This document shows, one piece after another, positions 1-10,796 of a stretch of DNA of 64,000 nt (the stretch's first letter is position 1; each line of letters opens with the position of its first letter). The notes under the pieces were generated by a model. It ran no database searches and was not told the DNA's origin. It saw only the letters and a program-made list of their open reading frames with translations. This DNA is from Homalodisca vitripennis (lineage: Eukaryota > Arthropoda > Insecta > Hemiptera > Cicadellidae): positions 119,808,501 through 119,872,500 of the forward strand of contig NC_060215.1 in the NCBI RefSeq assembly GCF_021130785.1, read 5' to 3'. A program made the translations under genes and the position numbers.

Positions 1-979
1 GATTTGTTTTAAGTATTCTCAACCTCCAAATAGAAAACCTAGACGGTGTACCAGACACCCCTCAGAGAAGATTTTTGGGTGCGCCACTGTATGGTCAACC
101 ACTTTAACTTCATTCTTTATGCTAAATTTCATCATCAAAATGAGTAACCAATTATTAGGCGTGATATTAAATTTATTTGTTTTATGGATTTTTAGCCTCC
201 AGTTATCAGTTATTAAAAACAATTAGGTGCGTTAGAAATTGTAGTGTTAACTAAGCGTGTTTAGTTTGATACACACTCACTCATGCCTGAGTTTGAAAGC
301 CTAAGCTTACAGTTTTTATGATTTGCAAATCATTTAAGACCTTTGAATTGTGGATTCATGAAAATTAACATATTATTTTAGTTGATAGATATTGTAATAC
401 AATTTTATTAATGTAATGCAATATTTGTGTAATATAATATTGTAAAAGCATGAGATATATTTATGTAATGCGAGACTCACTTCATATTTACATTTCACTT
501 AGGTTTAATTTATCTTATACGCAATGCATTACTTAAATATTAAATGTTATATTTATCAAACACATTTTTAAGATGGCTTTTAAATCACAGATTACAAATG
601 TCTATATCATGCTTGTTAAAATTTGTTTGGATTTTTTCAAGGCTAGGTTAGATCAAGGCATGTTTACAAAATTTTATTGTTTTATTATTTTTCTTTTAAA
701 TATTTTTCTGTATTATTTAACTAAGCATAAACACTGGCTATAATACTATGAATTAGTATCAATAGCTATTGTTAAATAATAGCATTAATAACAAAAAACA
801 TTATCACATTTTTGGTATTAATGTACCCCTTACCAGAGCAAGTCTGAAACACAAAGAGAGAAGCAACGCGTATACAAATGAGTTGATTAATGAAATTTAA
901 AAACTTTCAGCTTAGAAAATAACTTTAATTTTATAGTAAAATCATTAATTAAGAAAAGGAATTGGATTCATTATTACCA
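1..979. other. AT-rich non-coding stretch, no gene seen
   Basis: I see no coding region, RNA gene or clear repeat here. On the minus strand this is downstream of the last coding exon of host gene A (2862-2950), beyond the hAT insertion, so the original 3' UTR and polyadenylation site may lie here. That is an inference from position only. Confidence 0.5.
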
Positions 980-1053
980 TGGCCGGTTAGTAGCGTAGCC
1001 AGAAATTTCGTTCGGGGGGGGGGTCCGAAAACCGGGGATCCGGGGGACGTTTT

Positions 1054-1350
1054 GTGTGTTATTTGCCAATGAGTTCACTAGTAAAAGGTAAATACCAAAA
1101 ATATGGAGCTTTAGTAACTACGCCTTATAGAAAGTGGAAAGATGTAATAGGCAAATTCAACCCTCACAGCAACTCTAGTACGGTGCCACAAATTTTCTTG
1201 TATAGCTACAGAAACTTTACGAAGTTCGATTCTGGCCGAGTAGAAGGCACCAATGTGATGTTGCGTTCACTGGATAAGAAAGAAGAAGAACAAAACAGAG
1301 CTTCACTCAATCGTGCAATTGACAAAACTATATTCTGTAGAGAAAATTAA
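1054..1350 (+). pseudogene. hAT transposase N-terminal fragment (98 codons)
   Basis: The frame runs from just inside the left end of the hAT element. It shows the spacing I associate with the region upstream of DUF4371 in hAT-derived proteins of the ZMYM1-like/TTF type: an aromatic W-K segment (RKWKDVIGKFNPHSNSS) and an ending ASLNRAIDKTIFCREN, like the usual NRxxLxxIIxxxxFCGRQ. The match is by eye and imperfect. The dimerisation and catalytic parts of a hAT transposase are missing, so this is a remnant. Its position inside an element with hAT ends and an 8-bp duplication supports the assignment. Confidence 0.5.
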
Positions 1351-1474
1351 ATACCCCTTCGGGGACATTGGGCCACTGACGGCCGAAAACCCTTTAGAAA
1401 AGGAGGGCAATTTTCTACGTTGCTCGAGCGCAGGTCAAACTAACGGTCGGGAAATGCACCGGAAAAATTCTACT

Positions 1475-2500
1475 GATTAGAAGTTCGGCTGCTTTGGATT
1501 TCACTGATTGAGTTATTTATGAATGAGTTACAATGACGGTTTTTTTGTATCAGTACACTGTAGACGAGTACATAATTATCGGAAAAAATAAAAAAAATCA
1601 ATTTCGGTCAGAAATAAAATACACATGAAAAACTCTAATGATTAGAACTTCAACTACTTCGGAAATCAGTTATTGAGGTAAACGTGGTATTTTTGATTGA
1701 GTTAGGGCGACGATGTTTTGTTATCATTAAACTGTACTCGACTAACTATATAATTATCGAGAAAAAAAATCACTTCCGTTCGGTAAATACCGAAGAAAAG
1801 CTCTCTACAGATTCAAGATTTGACGATTTTGGATTTCACTGGTTGAGGTAAAAGTAGTACTTATACTTATGTTACGACATTGATTTTAGGTATTAATTCA
1901 ACGCCGACTAATAAATATATAATTATCGAGAAAAATAAACAAAAATAATCACTTCCGATCGGATATACCTACTAAGGAAAATGAAATAATACCTCAGTCA
2001 GTGAAATCCAAAGTAGTCGGAACTACTTATCAGTAGAGTTTTTCCTGTGTATTATACGACTGGAAGTGATTTTTCAATTTTTCTTCGATAATTATATAGT
2101 TATTAGTCGGCGTTTTATTGATACCTAAAATCAAGGTCCAAACATAATTCTAAGTACCACTTTTACCTTAACCAGTGAAATCCAAAATCTTGAAAACTTG
2201 AATCTGTAGAGAGCTTTTCTTCGGTATTTACCGACCGAAAGTGATTTTTTTCTCGATAATTATATAGGTACAGTGTACAGTTTAATGATAACAAAAATCG
2301 TCGTCCTAACTCAACCAAAAACACCATGTTACCTCAATCACTAAAGTTCAAATTAGTTGAAGTTTTAATCAGTAGAGTTTTCAAGTGTATTTTCCGACCA
2401 AAAGTGATTTTTTAAATTTTTTTCAATAATTATATACACGTCTATAGTTTAATAACACCTAAAATCAACGTCGTAACTTAATTCTAAGTGGTCATTTTAC
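1475..2500. repeat. Inverted array of about 170-bp units inside the hAT element
   Basis: Three direct copies of a roughly 170-bp unit start near 1475, 1647 and 1815. Each contains a GGATTTCACTGATTGAG-like start and an ATATAATTATCGAGAAAA core followed by ATCACTTCCG. From about 1990 onward the same units recur in reverse complement about three more times, to about 2500. The arms are visibly diverged but align over their whole length, so the transcript or single strand could fold into a hairpin of about 500 bp per arm. Confidence 0.8.
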
Positions 2501-2861
2501 GTCCCCAAGACGAATTTGAACGAAGTGGTCGCTAATTTAAATTATTCGCCGTGTTACGGTTCAGGTTACTTTGCGACGTCATGTGACCGCGCCCTATAAA
2601 TACCGTGATTACACTACACTATCCGAAAGGCCGAGCCCAAAAGTATCGTTTGATACTTTATGATCTAAACGAAAGGACAATTATATTTATAACAACGGTC
2701 ACTTTAATCAATTAAATCAATCAATGTAATGTGTGTAGACAAGAGTAATGATAACTCTCCTTTTTTTCTCCTGCTCCATGATAAATTTTTTAATTTCTTA
2801 AATTTCGGGGGCGGTCCGGACCCCCTGGACCCCCCCCTTTGCTACGCCACTGTGGCCGGTG

Positions 2862-2950
2862 TTAGAATGTGCGAGCCCTCATTGTGGCACCCATCTTCTG
2901 TATAGTTGTCATATCATCAGATTCCCCTGGAGATACCTTGGTGCTCATCT
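2862..2950 (-). CDS. Host gene A, last coding exon (C-terminus, stop TAA)
   Basis: Read on the minus strand, an acceptor (TTTTCTAAAG) ends at 2951 and is followed by two bases that complete a split Glu codon. Twenty-eight codons follow (MSTKVSPGES at the start, MGATMRARTF at the end) and then TAA at 2862-2864. The phase fits the donor of the upstream exon at 10671-10796. No family is recognised. The pyrimidine tract is weak and a LINE remnant begins about 25 bases upstream of the acceptor, so this is the least certain of the four exons. The hAT target duplication starts one base beyond the stop. Confidence 0.5.
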
Positions 2951-2975
2951 CTTTAGAAAATATGAACATAGATTG

Positions 2976-3316
2976 CAATTAAATTAAACGTAGACAAATG
3001 CACTGCCCTTTATGTGGCACCAAAACCTGTAATACAGACTAATAAATAATAATCTTCCCAAATTTCTCAGAAATGTTGTTTCTATTCATAATATCTTAGA
3101 AAAACTTGAAAAATGTATTAAATCTAGTCATCAGGCAGTTATAAGATCTTTATAAATTATGTACTAGTCTACCATCATTGTTAATGTTTAGTGTTGTGAC
3201 TTAAACATAGCAATTATATTTGTTTTTTTCTGTAAATTTTAATGCGAGATGTTGTGAAAACCAGTTGTAAGTACTGAGAAACAATTCAAATAAAAGTTAT
3301 TTTTATTTATTTATAG
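2976..3316 (+). mobile_element. LINE remnant: RT tail piece and 3' end
   Basis: Around 2990-3060 the plus strand encodes KLNVDKCTALYVAPKPVIQT, close to the motif KLNVDKCTVIHVAPPTMIQR of the esterase-type CR1-like LINE at 11966-17830. The rest of the C-terminal coding part is missing. After non-coding sequence the piece ends with an AATAAA signal and a TTATTTTTATTTATTTA tail, like that family's 3' end. It is an internally deleted, dead copy in the last intron of gene A, antisense to the gene. Confidence 0.6.
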
Positions 3317-3429
3317 GATTGATACAAACATACTATAAGCAACCAAATTAGAAGTATAAACACAGACATTATAAACTCACTTATTAAAATTTTTTATAAT
3401 ATCAATAGTGAAACACAGAACAAATATTT

Positions 3430-3690
3430 TAGATGCTGCTAAAAAATGCTGTAAAGTTTGACAGGTAGAGGAGAACATATTGTGTTATGTTAATGATTTG
3501 CCTAAAAATGGTTCTAATAAACTAGTTCTGTGCACCTGCATATAGACACATCTGCAATTGTTAAGACCAATTCCCTTAATTAACTAGGAAGGAAGAAGTA
3601 AAGTTAATGAGGCTCTGGATGAACTATCAAGGTGGTTTCAAGCCAATAGGCTAAAATTAAACTGGAAAATAAGCAATTGATGAACATTTA
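3430..3690 (+). pseudogene. LINE reverse-transcriptase fragment (plus strand)
   Basis: A short degenerate reading contains CYVNDLPKN, matching the YINDLP element that follows the PQGxxLGP box of non-LTR reverse transcriptases. Further on is EALDELSRWFQANRLKLN, matching the thumb-side WxxxNxLxLN motif. The YADD box between them is gone and stops interrupt the frame. It is a fossil copy with no further identity. Confidence 0.45.
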
Positions 3691-3709
3691 AGCATTTTCT
3701 TGGGGTCTA

Positions 3710-4086
3710 TCAGACGATTCTAACTCTGGTGATCCCAATAAACTGGAAAAGCACCACCCCAGGGTACTTTTTAGATAACAAAGCATGAGAGATGGTGTCA
3801 AAGGCTTTACTCAAGTCCATCAGACTTGAACCAACAACAAGTTTATTCTCAGAACCATTGAGAATAAATTTGATTATTGCTTCTACTGCATCTATAGTAT
3901 AATTTTTAGGTCTGAAACCCAATTGGAAAGTGTACAGAAATTGCTATTTACAAAATATTCATGAAGCTGTGCTACCATGCAAGATTCAATTATTTTACTT
4001 GAAATAGGCAAAATTGTAATTGGACGATAGCTTTCTGGATTTGACACATCTCCTTTTATGTAAATGGATGTAATTTTACAAACCAT
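3710..4086 (-). pseudogene. LINE reverse-transcriptase fragment (minus strand)
   Basis: Two overlapping minus-strand frames give RT motifs in the right order: ESYRPITILPISSKIIE, then FRPKNYTIDAVEAII, then DLSKAFDTISHALLSKK. These are the early fingers/palm motifs of a non-LTR retrotransposon. A frameshift lies near 3900 and the catalytic YADD part is absent. It lies head to head with the plus-strand pieces on either side, so at least three separate LINE insertions are packed within 3-5 kb. Confidence 0.6.
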
Positions 4087-4169
4087 GAGACAACATGGAA
4101 TATTTTCTTGGGGTAAAATTAAGTTAATTAAATACTATACTCACAGACAGCTCTAAAACAAAAAGTGGC

Positions 4170-5035
4170 ACAGGCACTGGAATTGAGAGAGTGAGACCAT
4201 GTAGAGAGCTTGTGGTCCCTATGGATCCATATCCGACAGTCTTTCAGGCGGAGGTCACAGCCATTATAGAATGTGCTTGTGAGAATCTTCATCTGCGATA
4301 TAGGAGCAAGACGATTAATATTTTCACGGACAGTCCGGCAGCACTGATGGCGCTGGACACTTGTGTGATCAAATCCAAACTAGTTTGGGATTGCTATCAG
4401 CTGTTTCCTCCCAATGTTACCATTTGTTGGGTTCCTGGTCATGGGGGGATACCTGGGAATGAAAGAGCTGATGCCTTGGCCAACCAGGTCTCAGTGTCAA
4501 TTATGACGGGCCCTCAACCGTTCTACGGTGTTCCAAGGTGCGAATCCTTTAGGGCTGTTTTAAAATGGGTTCACATGGAGCATGAGAGAAGGTGGAGGTT
4601 GCATCCGGGCTTGAAAATGAGCAGAATGTATTACAGTCGCCTTCCTCCAGAGTGGCGTCGGACCTTCTCTCATTAAATAGATCAATGTCTTCTCGGGTTA
4701 TTGGTCTTATCATGGGACATGGTCACCTGACGAAGCATCTTCACAGAGTCGGCATCCTTCAGGAGGATCCGCTGTGTAGAATGTGAGATGAGCAGGATGA
4801 AACTGCTGAGCACCTCCTCTTTGATTGCTCTTCAATAGCAAGGGAGCGGTATGCCATCTTTGGTAGTTTGGACAAGGGTCGTGAGTTTCCCCAGGAGGAT
4901 CTGATAGGTTGTTTTCGTCGGTTTGTGGAACTGCTGAAATCATAGACTGGTAGGCCTCATGGTGTGTTTGCGGGGTGCGCAAAGAGCCCTTGAGACTTAA
5001 GTGCATGGCAGTAGGCCACCCCAAGGGGGAAAAGA
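4170..5035 (+). pseudogene. Jockey/I-type LINE 3' part: RNase H domain and C-terminus
   Basis: From 4191 the frame encodes an RNase H domain of the LINE type: AEVTAIIECA (catalytic Glu), NIFTDSPAALMAL (catalytic Asp) and WVPGHGGIPGNERADALAN (the conserved GNExAD segment). The frame ends at 4676 and coding continues in another frame to a C-terminal HLHRVGILQEDPLCRM, where TGA at 4784-4786 replaces the expected Cys. It runs on through DETAEHLLFDC to TAG at 4943. The non-coding tail with GGCCACCCCAAGGGG is followed by unique DNA. The copy lacks EN and RT (5'-truncated) and is broken. Confidence 0.75.
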
Positions 5036-5289
5036 AGTTAATTAAATAAGTTAGTGGTACTACAATTACCTGTTGTGTTATTTGTGGCTCAAATTATATA
5101 CAACAATACAGTACTGAAAACATTTACAAGATGCTACACTATGTGATTGAGAACTGCAATGCTAATGTATGGATATCCACTCTACCTTATAGGTATGACA
5201 TGAAATGTTAAAGTTCTGAAATACATCGTAAGATATTCCTTATAATTAACTATATCTGGAAGACCTTCAGTGATAAAAGTAATGTAAAA

Positions 5290-6130
5290 ATAATAGATTT
5301 GTATCTTTTTGAGCAAAATATGTATACAAAGCATGGTATGCATCTATCAAAGAGGGGAAAACAAGCCTTAGGAAGGATTATTGCAGATGAAGTGAGCGAT
5401 ATAAAACCTACTCTTATATCATCAAATGGCTCATTCAAACAGCTACTGAGCACTAACACTTTGCCTGATGATGTTTCTGCTTCTTTGACACATTTTTTGA
5501 TCAATTGAGAGATAATCTCAACAATATTATATTTAATAACAACTTAATCAGTGATTACAATACATTTCTTAGCTCATTTCTTGGATGTACGAATGAGAAT
5601 TTTCCTACTAAATTGATAGAAAATGTACACAATAAAAATACTGGTTGGATCACTTCAGATATTAAGACACTTGCTGAAAGAAAAAGGGATTTACATAATA
5701 TGACTAAATACAGTAATAATACGTACTTCATTAATTATGTAAAATGTTTTAAAAATGTTTCAAAAGGGTTATAAAGAAACTAAAACGGAGTGCAAATAAT
5801 GCTTTCGTTGAACAATCTAATAATAAGATGAGGGAATGCTGGTAAAAAATGAACTAAGTCTCAATACTAGAACTTCAAACAACTATGAATTTAGTGGAAA
5901 AGTCACAAGTGATAGTGAATTAATTGTTGAAAACTTCAATAACTACTTTTCAAGTACTGTACTTAGTCTAAACATTCCTAAAGTTAAGATAAATACTAAT
6001 AACATTAATATTGATGAAACTTCAAGTATTTTAAGTAAATTCACTCCTATGACTAAAGCAGAGGTTAACCAGATAGTCTTAAGTTAAAAAATACTAAATC
6101 TGTTGGATGGGATGCAATACCTGTCTTCTT
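5290..6130 (+). pseudogene. CR1-like LINE fragment: end of esterase ORF, linker, start of RT
   Basis: Around 5320-5380 the frame gives KHGMHLSKRGKQALG, matching block V of the SGNH/GDSL esterase domain of CR1-like ORF1. Then follow pieces typical of the linker between endonuclease and RT: GWITSDIKTLAERKRDLHN (about 5640-5700), VENFNNYFSS (about 5925-5955) and a final KNTKSVGWDAIPVFLLKL-like stretch (about 6085-6135). The endonuclease is missing, so this copy has an internal deletion, plus frameshifts. It is cut off at about 6135, where a LINE of opposite orientation begins. Confidence 0.6.
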
Positions 6131-6139
6131 ACTCAAGTT

Positions 6140-8160
6140 AAGAGTCAATAGTCAAGTGTGCTTTATTCATGAACATTAAGAAGTGAATTTGTATCAAAAT
6201 TGAATTAAAAACAATAAATATTTACAACATAAGAACTGTGTTGTCTTCTACGAAATGTGCATATCTTCTAGTAGTCTCCATTCAAAAAATTAATTTAAAG
6301 AGTAAAAGAGATGATCTAGGAGCCAGTTCTTAATAAGATTACAAAACTGTTGTTATTTGGGCATTTTCAGGTTGGAGGGAAGGGTGTTGCACATCTTGGC
6401 TGCTGCGTAGCTGGGTTTCTTCTCTGTCATAGTACGGTGGTGTATAGGGAGTCAATATTTAGCTGAGTGTCTTGTATTGTAGTTATGGAACTGTGATGAC
6501 TTCCAAGATATACAGATTAACCACGGTTAGAATTTTCAGATCTCTGAAACTTCTTCTGCAGGTTTGTTTGGGCTGGAGATTTTCAAGTATTCTTATTGCA
6601 TGTTTTTGTAATAGGAGTACTCGCTCCAGATTACCTCTCGTAATGGCTCCCCAGACAGCAATACCATAGTGCAAACAGGACTCCAACAGGCTGTGGTAGG
6701 CAATTTTAGCTGTTTCAGTATTACATATACTCTTCACCCTTCTAATTACAAAGAGACTTCAGCTTATCTGGTTACAACGGGCATTAATGTGAGGAGTCCA
6801 GCTGAAGCCTTTGTCAATAATTAACCCCAAGTAGTTTGCGGTGTTAGCTATCTCAATGTCAGGTAGTCTCCCAATATCCTCTCGGTTCTTCCCAAGGACT
6901 AGTTGTTTGGTTTTGGTCTCATTTACAACAAGATTATTTTTATGAACGTACTGAACTGCCATATTAAGTGCAGTGTTGGAGGCCACTTCGAGATGTTCTG
7001 GGTTCCTATTACCTAATAGTGAAACAGTATCAACAGCATACATCAGTGACTCACTGTATTCTGAGAGATATCTAAAGAAGGCGTTAGTGAATAAAATAAA
7101 GAGATTGGGCCCAGTACGATCCTTGAGGGACTCCCCGAGTAATACTTTTCTGGTCAGATTCAATTTGTTGTATGAATCCTTGTCTGTTATGTTTTAACTT
7201 AACTAATTGTGTTCTCCCTGACAGATAGCTATGAAACCAGTTGCAGCTAGTTCCTCAAATGTCCATTACGGTTAGCTTGGCCATAAGATGTTCGTGGCTA
7301 AGACAGTAAATGCCTTGCTGTAATCTAGCAATACTGCGGTGGCAGTATTAACTTCCTCTACTTGGTCAATAAAGAAATCTACCAATAATCAGTGCAGTGG
7401 TTGTAGACTTGCCTGCCAAGAACCCATGCTGCTGAGTTGAAAGAAGTTTGTTAGACATTACAAACTCATTATCTATGAGTCTAGTTAATGTTATTTTTTC
7501 AATGATCTTAGAAAATGTCGGTATCAGAGAGATTGGTCGATAATTTGATGGTTGAGTGGGTGGACCCTGCTTAAACTTTGGGTAAACCTTTGCCAAATTT
7601 AAGGCAGTTGGAAAGATTCCTGAAAGATATGATTTGTTTATTATATCTACTATAGGGTTAATCAGTTCTTCGTTACAGGTTTTCAGTAACTTGGCAGAGA
7701 TTCCATAGTATCCTGAAGATGTCTTTGGTGTTAAGCCATTTATAACCTTGGATACTTCTAGACTGTTTGTCGGATGATGAGTGTAGGAACGTTAGGTCTG
7801 TCCATAGGTATTGCCATCAATTAATTGATAACCTGTCCATTTCTTATTATTGTGTCTTCAGTTGTGTTTATGAAAAAATCATTGAGGCAGTCTGCTATTT
7901 TTGCCGGGTCTGAGGTAAAGGTACCTTGATGGCCTAATTCGATGGGTAGGTTGGGCTGTTCTTTTGACTTCCTTTCAGACTTTATGACCCTCCAGAGTGC
8001 TTTAGTCTTATTGTCAGCTTCAGCTATAATGTGTTTTGAAGCTTGCTGTCTCAATTGTCATAAGCTTAGGTCGTATTCTTTTTTTATTTGTGCTGCATTT
8101 CTTTTATACTATTCTCTATCTGAGGCATTGTATTGGTTTTGAGCCTTAACAAGCATTTCT
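6140..8160 (-). pseudogene. Degenerate LINE, RT domain and 3' end (minus strand)
   Basis: Reading the minus strand from 8054 downwards there are, in order: a linker (NKTKALWRVIKSERKSKE), SNYRPISLIPTFSKIIE, STQQHGFLAGKSTTTALI, a decayed catalytic box YAVDTVSLL in place of YADDT, NYLGLIIDKGFSWTPHI, and the thumb segment LQKHAIRILENLQPKQTCR. The frame is broken at least four times (near 6740, 7165-7366, 7600 and 7820). A polyadenylation-like AATAAAG lies near 6160. It is a 5'-truncated fossil in an intron of gene A, sense with the gene. Confidence 0.7.
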
Positions 8161-8627
8161 TTTATGTAAATTGTCAAGGGGTAATTTAGTACTGGTTTTA
8201 TTTGGTCTATGAGTCATTCTCAATCTGAACAAAGGGCAGGTGTCATTCAGTGTGTGAGTTAGCGTTTGAAGAAACTTATTATAGGTGTCATATATCTCAA
8301 TGGAACTGTACACTTTTGCCCAGTCATGCTGGCCAAGTCGTGATTACAGTCTTAGGAGGTTTCTAATATTCATATGTCTGCGTTCCGTGGTTTTAGATGT
8401 GCGAGTAGGTACACAATTCCTCGTTATTGTGCATAGCTAGCCTGTGTGGTCCGAAATCCCAGTATTTAATATAGTAAAACTATCAAAAAGAAACTTGCAG
8501 TCTTCAACTCCACAACACACACTGTCAGTAGATATATCAAATAATTGTGATAATGTGAAAACAGTGCCTGGGACCTCACATTTAGTGAGATTCTAATGCA
8601 GAGTGTAAATACAAGTGTATTGTTGAA

Positions 8628-9640
8628 TTGAAAAATAATATAAATGAAGAAGAAAAATATACCGCTATTAACATTGTTAATGTTAATAATAGTTTAGATT
8701 GTTTACAACAAAACAATCCTTTTTATGGCAAACCCAACCTCAAATTTAAAGACATAAAAAATTTTACTAATAATAAATGTGTTGCATTGTTTCACCAGAA
8801 TATAAGAGGGCTTGAGTCATCAATTGAGTCTCTCGAAATTACTCTTGATGAATTAAATCTAGACATTTTTGTACTTTCAGAACATAAAATGCTTAAAACA
8901 ACTTCAGAAAGAATAAACATCTTAGATTACAAAGTAACCAGCAGTTTAGGTAAAGAGACATCACATGGAGGGGGTGTGGTCATTTTGGCTAAACCACACT
9001 TGAATTAAAAAAAAAAAACTTAAAAGAAATTGAAGAACTGTTTAGTGAAACAATATTTGAATGCTCTTGGTTGAAAATACCCTCCCTCTCAAAAATTCAA
9101 ATTTACTGGTTGCAGATTTCTTGAGAAATCCAATTAAATTAAATAAAAACGAATTAATTGACAGTTTAGGTAAAATGTTTGAAAACCTAACAAATAAATT
9201 TGCAGATATAACAGTCCTGGGAGGTATAAATACCACCTGGCGGAACAAGGCCTTGCATCCAAAAATCTTAATACCCTTTTATTAGCTAATGGTCTATGAT
9301 ACTTAGTTAATTTTCCAACCAGGGTTACAGAAACATCAGAAAGCACAACTGACAACATATTCACAAATATTGACAAAGAAAATATCAATATAATATGAAT
9401 AAACACGCAACTTTCCAACCATGATACCCAATTATTAAGTATTAATTCCTTAGCTCAGAAAAATAAAACAAACAACTTTTAATTATGTTAAGTGTTTTCA
9501 AGAAAATTTTCTGATGCAAATATTAGCAAATTTTCCATGGTGTTACAAGAAATAATAGAACTCAGTAAAATAGATAGAGATACACAGTTTAATGTTTCTA
9601 AAAGTTAGAGAAATAAATAAATGTCCTCTGAGTTTTATGT
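8628..9640 (+). pseudogene. LINE apurinic-like endonuclease domain fragment
   Basis: The first frame (8628-9008) contains CVALFHQNIRGLESSIESLE and LDIFVLSEHKM, the N- and E-containing motifs of APE-like LINE endonucleases, then HGGGVVILAK. After frameshifts there is ITVLGGINTT, where the GDxN motif has become GGIN, then TRVTETSESTTDNIFTNID and SNHDTQLLSIN, the decayed D/H motifs. Loss of the catalytic Asp and several shifts show a dead copy. It runs into the start of the linker and stops near 9640. Confidence 0.65.
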
Positions 9641-10050
9641 TTTCCCTATAAATAAACCTCATAGGCGTCATCAGTCCTCAAAAAAGTTGCTAACTGTTAA
9701 TTGTTAAGCAGGTTTTACTACATGATTAATAAATAATCTCAGCATTATTCTATCTAGGTAACTCAGAAGATAACACAGCTAACATTTATTAATTGAGTGA
9801 CCCGTGCCCAACTACACATAGCCTATTTCTTTGGTAATTTGAGTTATTGATCCTCAATAGATTTTGTAAGATGTTAACTGAAGTTTTTCGTGATGTATAC
9901 TTTAACAGTATTTGGCTTTAAAAGAACTTTAAAATCCTCTTTTCAATCATCAGTTTTATTTATTTCTTGACTAGCTGATATATCAGAGAATTACAATTGT
10001 GATAGCAATGTTTTGAAGTGGTGTAAATAGGAAAAATAGAATATATCATA
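9641..10050. other. Intronic DNA without recognisable feature
   Basis: AT-rich sequence within the long last intron of gene A, between a LINE fragment and a direct repeat. I see no coding potential, RNA gene or mobile element end. Confidence 0.4.
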
Positions 10051-10561
10051 AAAACACTGGTGCACAGAACAGCTATTATTATAAAACATGGACTTTAGAT
10101 ACTGCATGATGTAAAGGAAATCTAAATTTACAAAAACTGTCCCCTAGCAATACCAATACCGAATTCAAGCCTCAGTTTCCAATAGTTGGGCTCAGGTTGC
10201 AATAACTCAAAAAACTGTTTCTTGGCAAAGCACATGAGGGTCCTTTATATTTGGACCAATTTGGAACTGCCCCGTATAAAATATTCCAGAGTCATAATTA
10301 AGGTATCATGTTAGCATAAAGACACTGGTGCACAGAACTAACGTCAGCTATTATTATTATAAAACATGGACTTTAGATACTGCATAATGAAAGAAAATCT
10401 AAATTTACAAAAACTGTTCCCTAGCATACCAATACCAAATTTCAAACCTCAGTTTCCAATAGTTGGGCTCAGGATGCAATAACTCAAAAAACTGTTTCTT
10501 GGCAAAGCACATGAGGCTCCTTTATTTATGGACCAATTTGGATCTGGCCCGTATAAAATAC
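10051..10561. repeat. Direct tandem duplication, period 268 bp
   Basis: CACTGGTGCACAGAAC starts at 10055 and again at 10323, and the following bases match closely (GGACTTTAGATACTGCAT, CAATAGTTGGGCTCAGG, CTGTTTCTTGGCAAAGCACA) down to CCCGTATAAAATA at about 10279 and 10560. There are scattered substitutions and small indels. About 40 bases separate the alignable parts. No transposon ends are seen. Confidence 0.85.
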
Positions 10562-10670
10562 TTATAAAAGTACTATGTTACAGTTAGTGAACACTTTAGT
10601 TGACAACCACAAACGGATTGTATTAGAGATTGTTCATAGTCTAACTAAGATGTGATGAGAAATAACTTAC

Positions 10671-10796
10671 CGGTACCAACTCTGTTATCTCCCATGTCCT
10701 CAGGCGGTTCACAGACTTGTGCCTGGTTCTGACTTGTGTTTGCTGTCCCATTTCCTTTTTCATTATTCTGGCACTTCTTGCATGGCAAACCAGCAT
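10671..10796 (-). CDS. Host gene A, internal exon
   Basis: On the minus strand the acceptor TTCATAG is followed by two bases that complete an Asn codon. Then come 41 codons beginning AGLPCKKCQNNEKGNGTANT and ending DMGDNRVGT, and one left-over G before the donor GTAAGT. The phase agrees with the exon at 19421-19616 upstream and with 2862-2950 downstream. A CxxC pair (CKKC) is the only motif I see, and the rest is polar and probably disordered. Product not recognised. Confidence 0.7.

Larger units (their letters stand above)
988..2852. mobile_element. hAT-type DNA transposon copy, non-autonomous, with internal foldback
   Basis: Imperfect terminal inverted repeats are visible: the left end reads TAGTAGCGTAGCC and the reverse complement of the right end reads CAGTGGCGTAGCA. 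The element is bracketed by an exact 8-bp duplication TGGCCGGT at 980-987 and 2853-2860. Eight-base duplications and CAGTGGCGTAGC-like ends are typical of the hAT superfamily. Both ends carry G- or C-rich runs just inside the repeats. The 1865-bp element holds only a short transposase-like fragment (1054-1350) and a large inverted array (1475-2500), so it cannot move by itself. It lies one base beyond the stop codon of host gene A. Confidence 0.85.
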
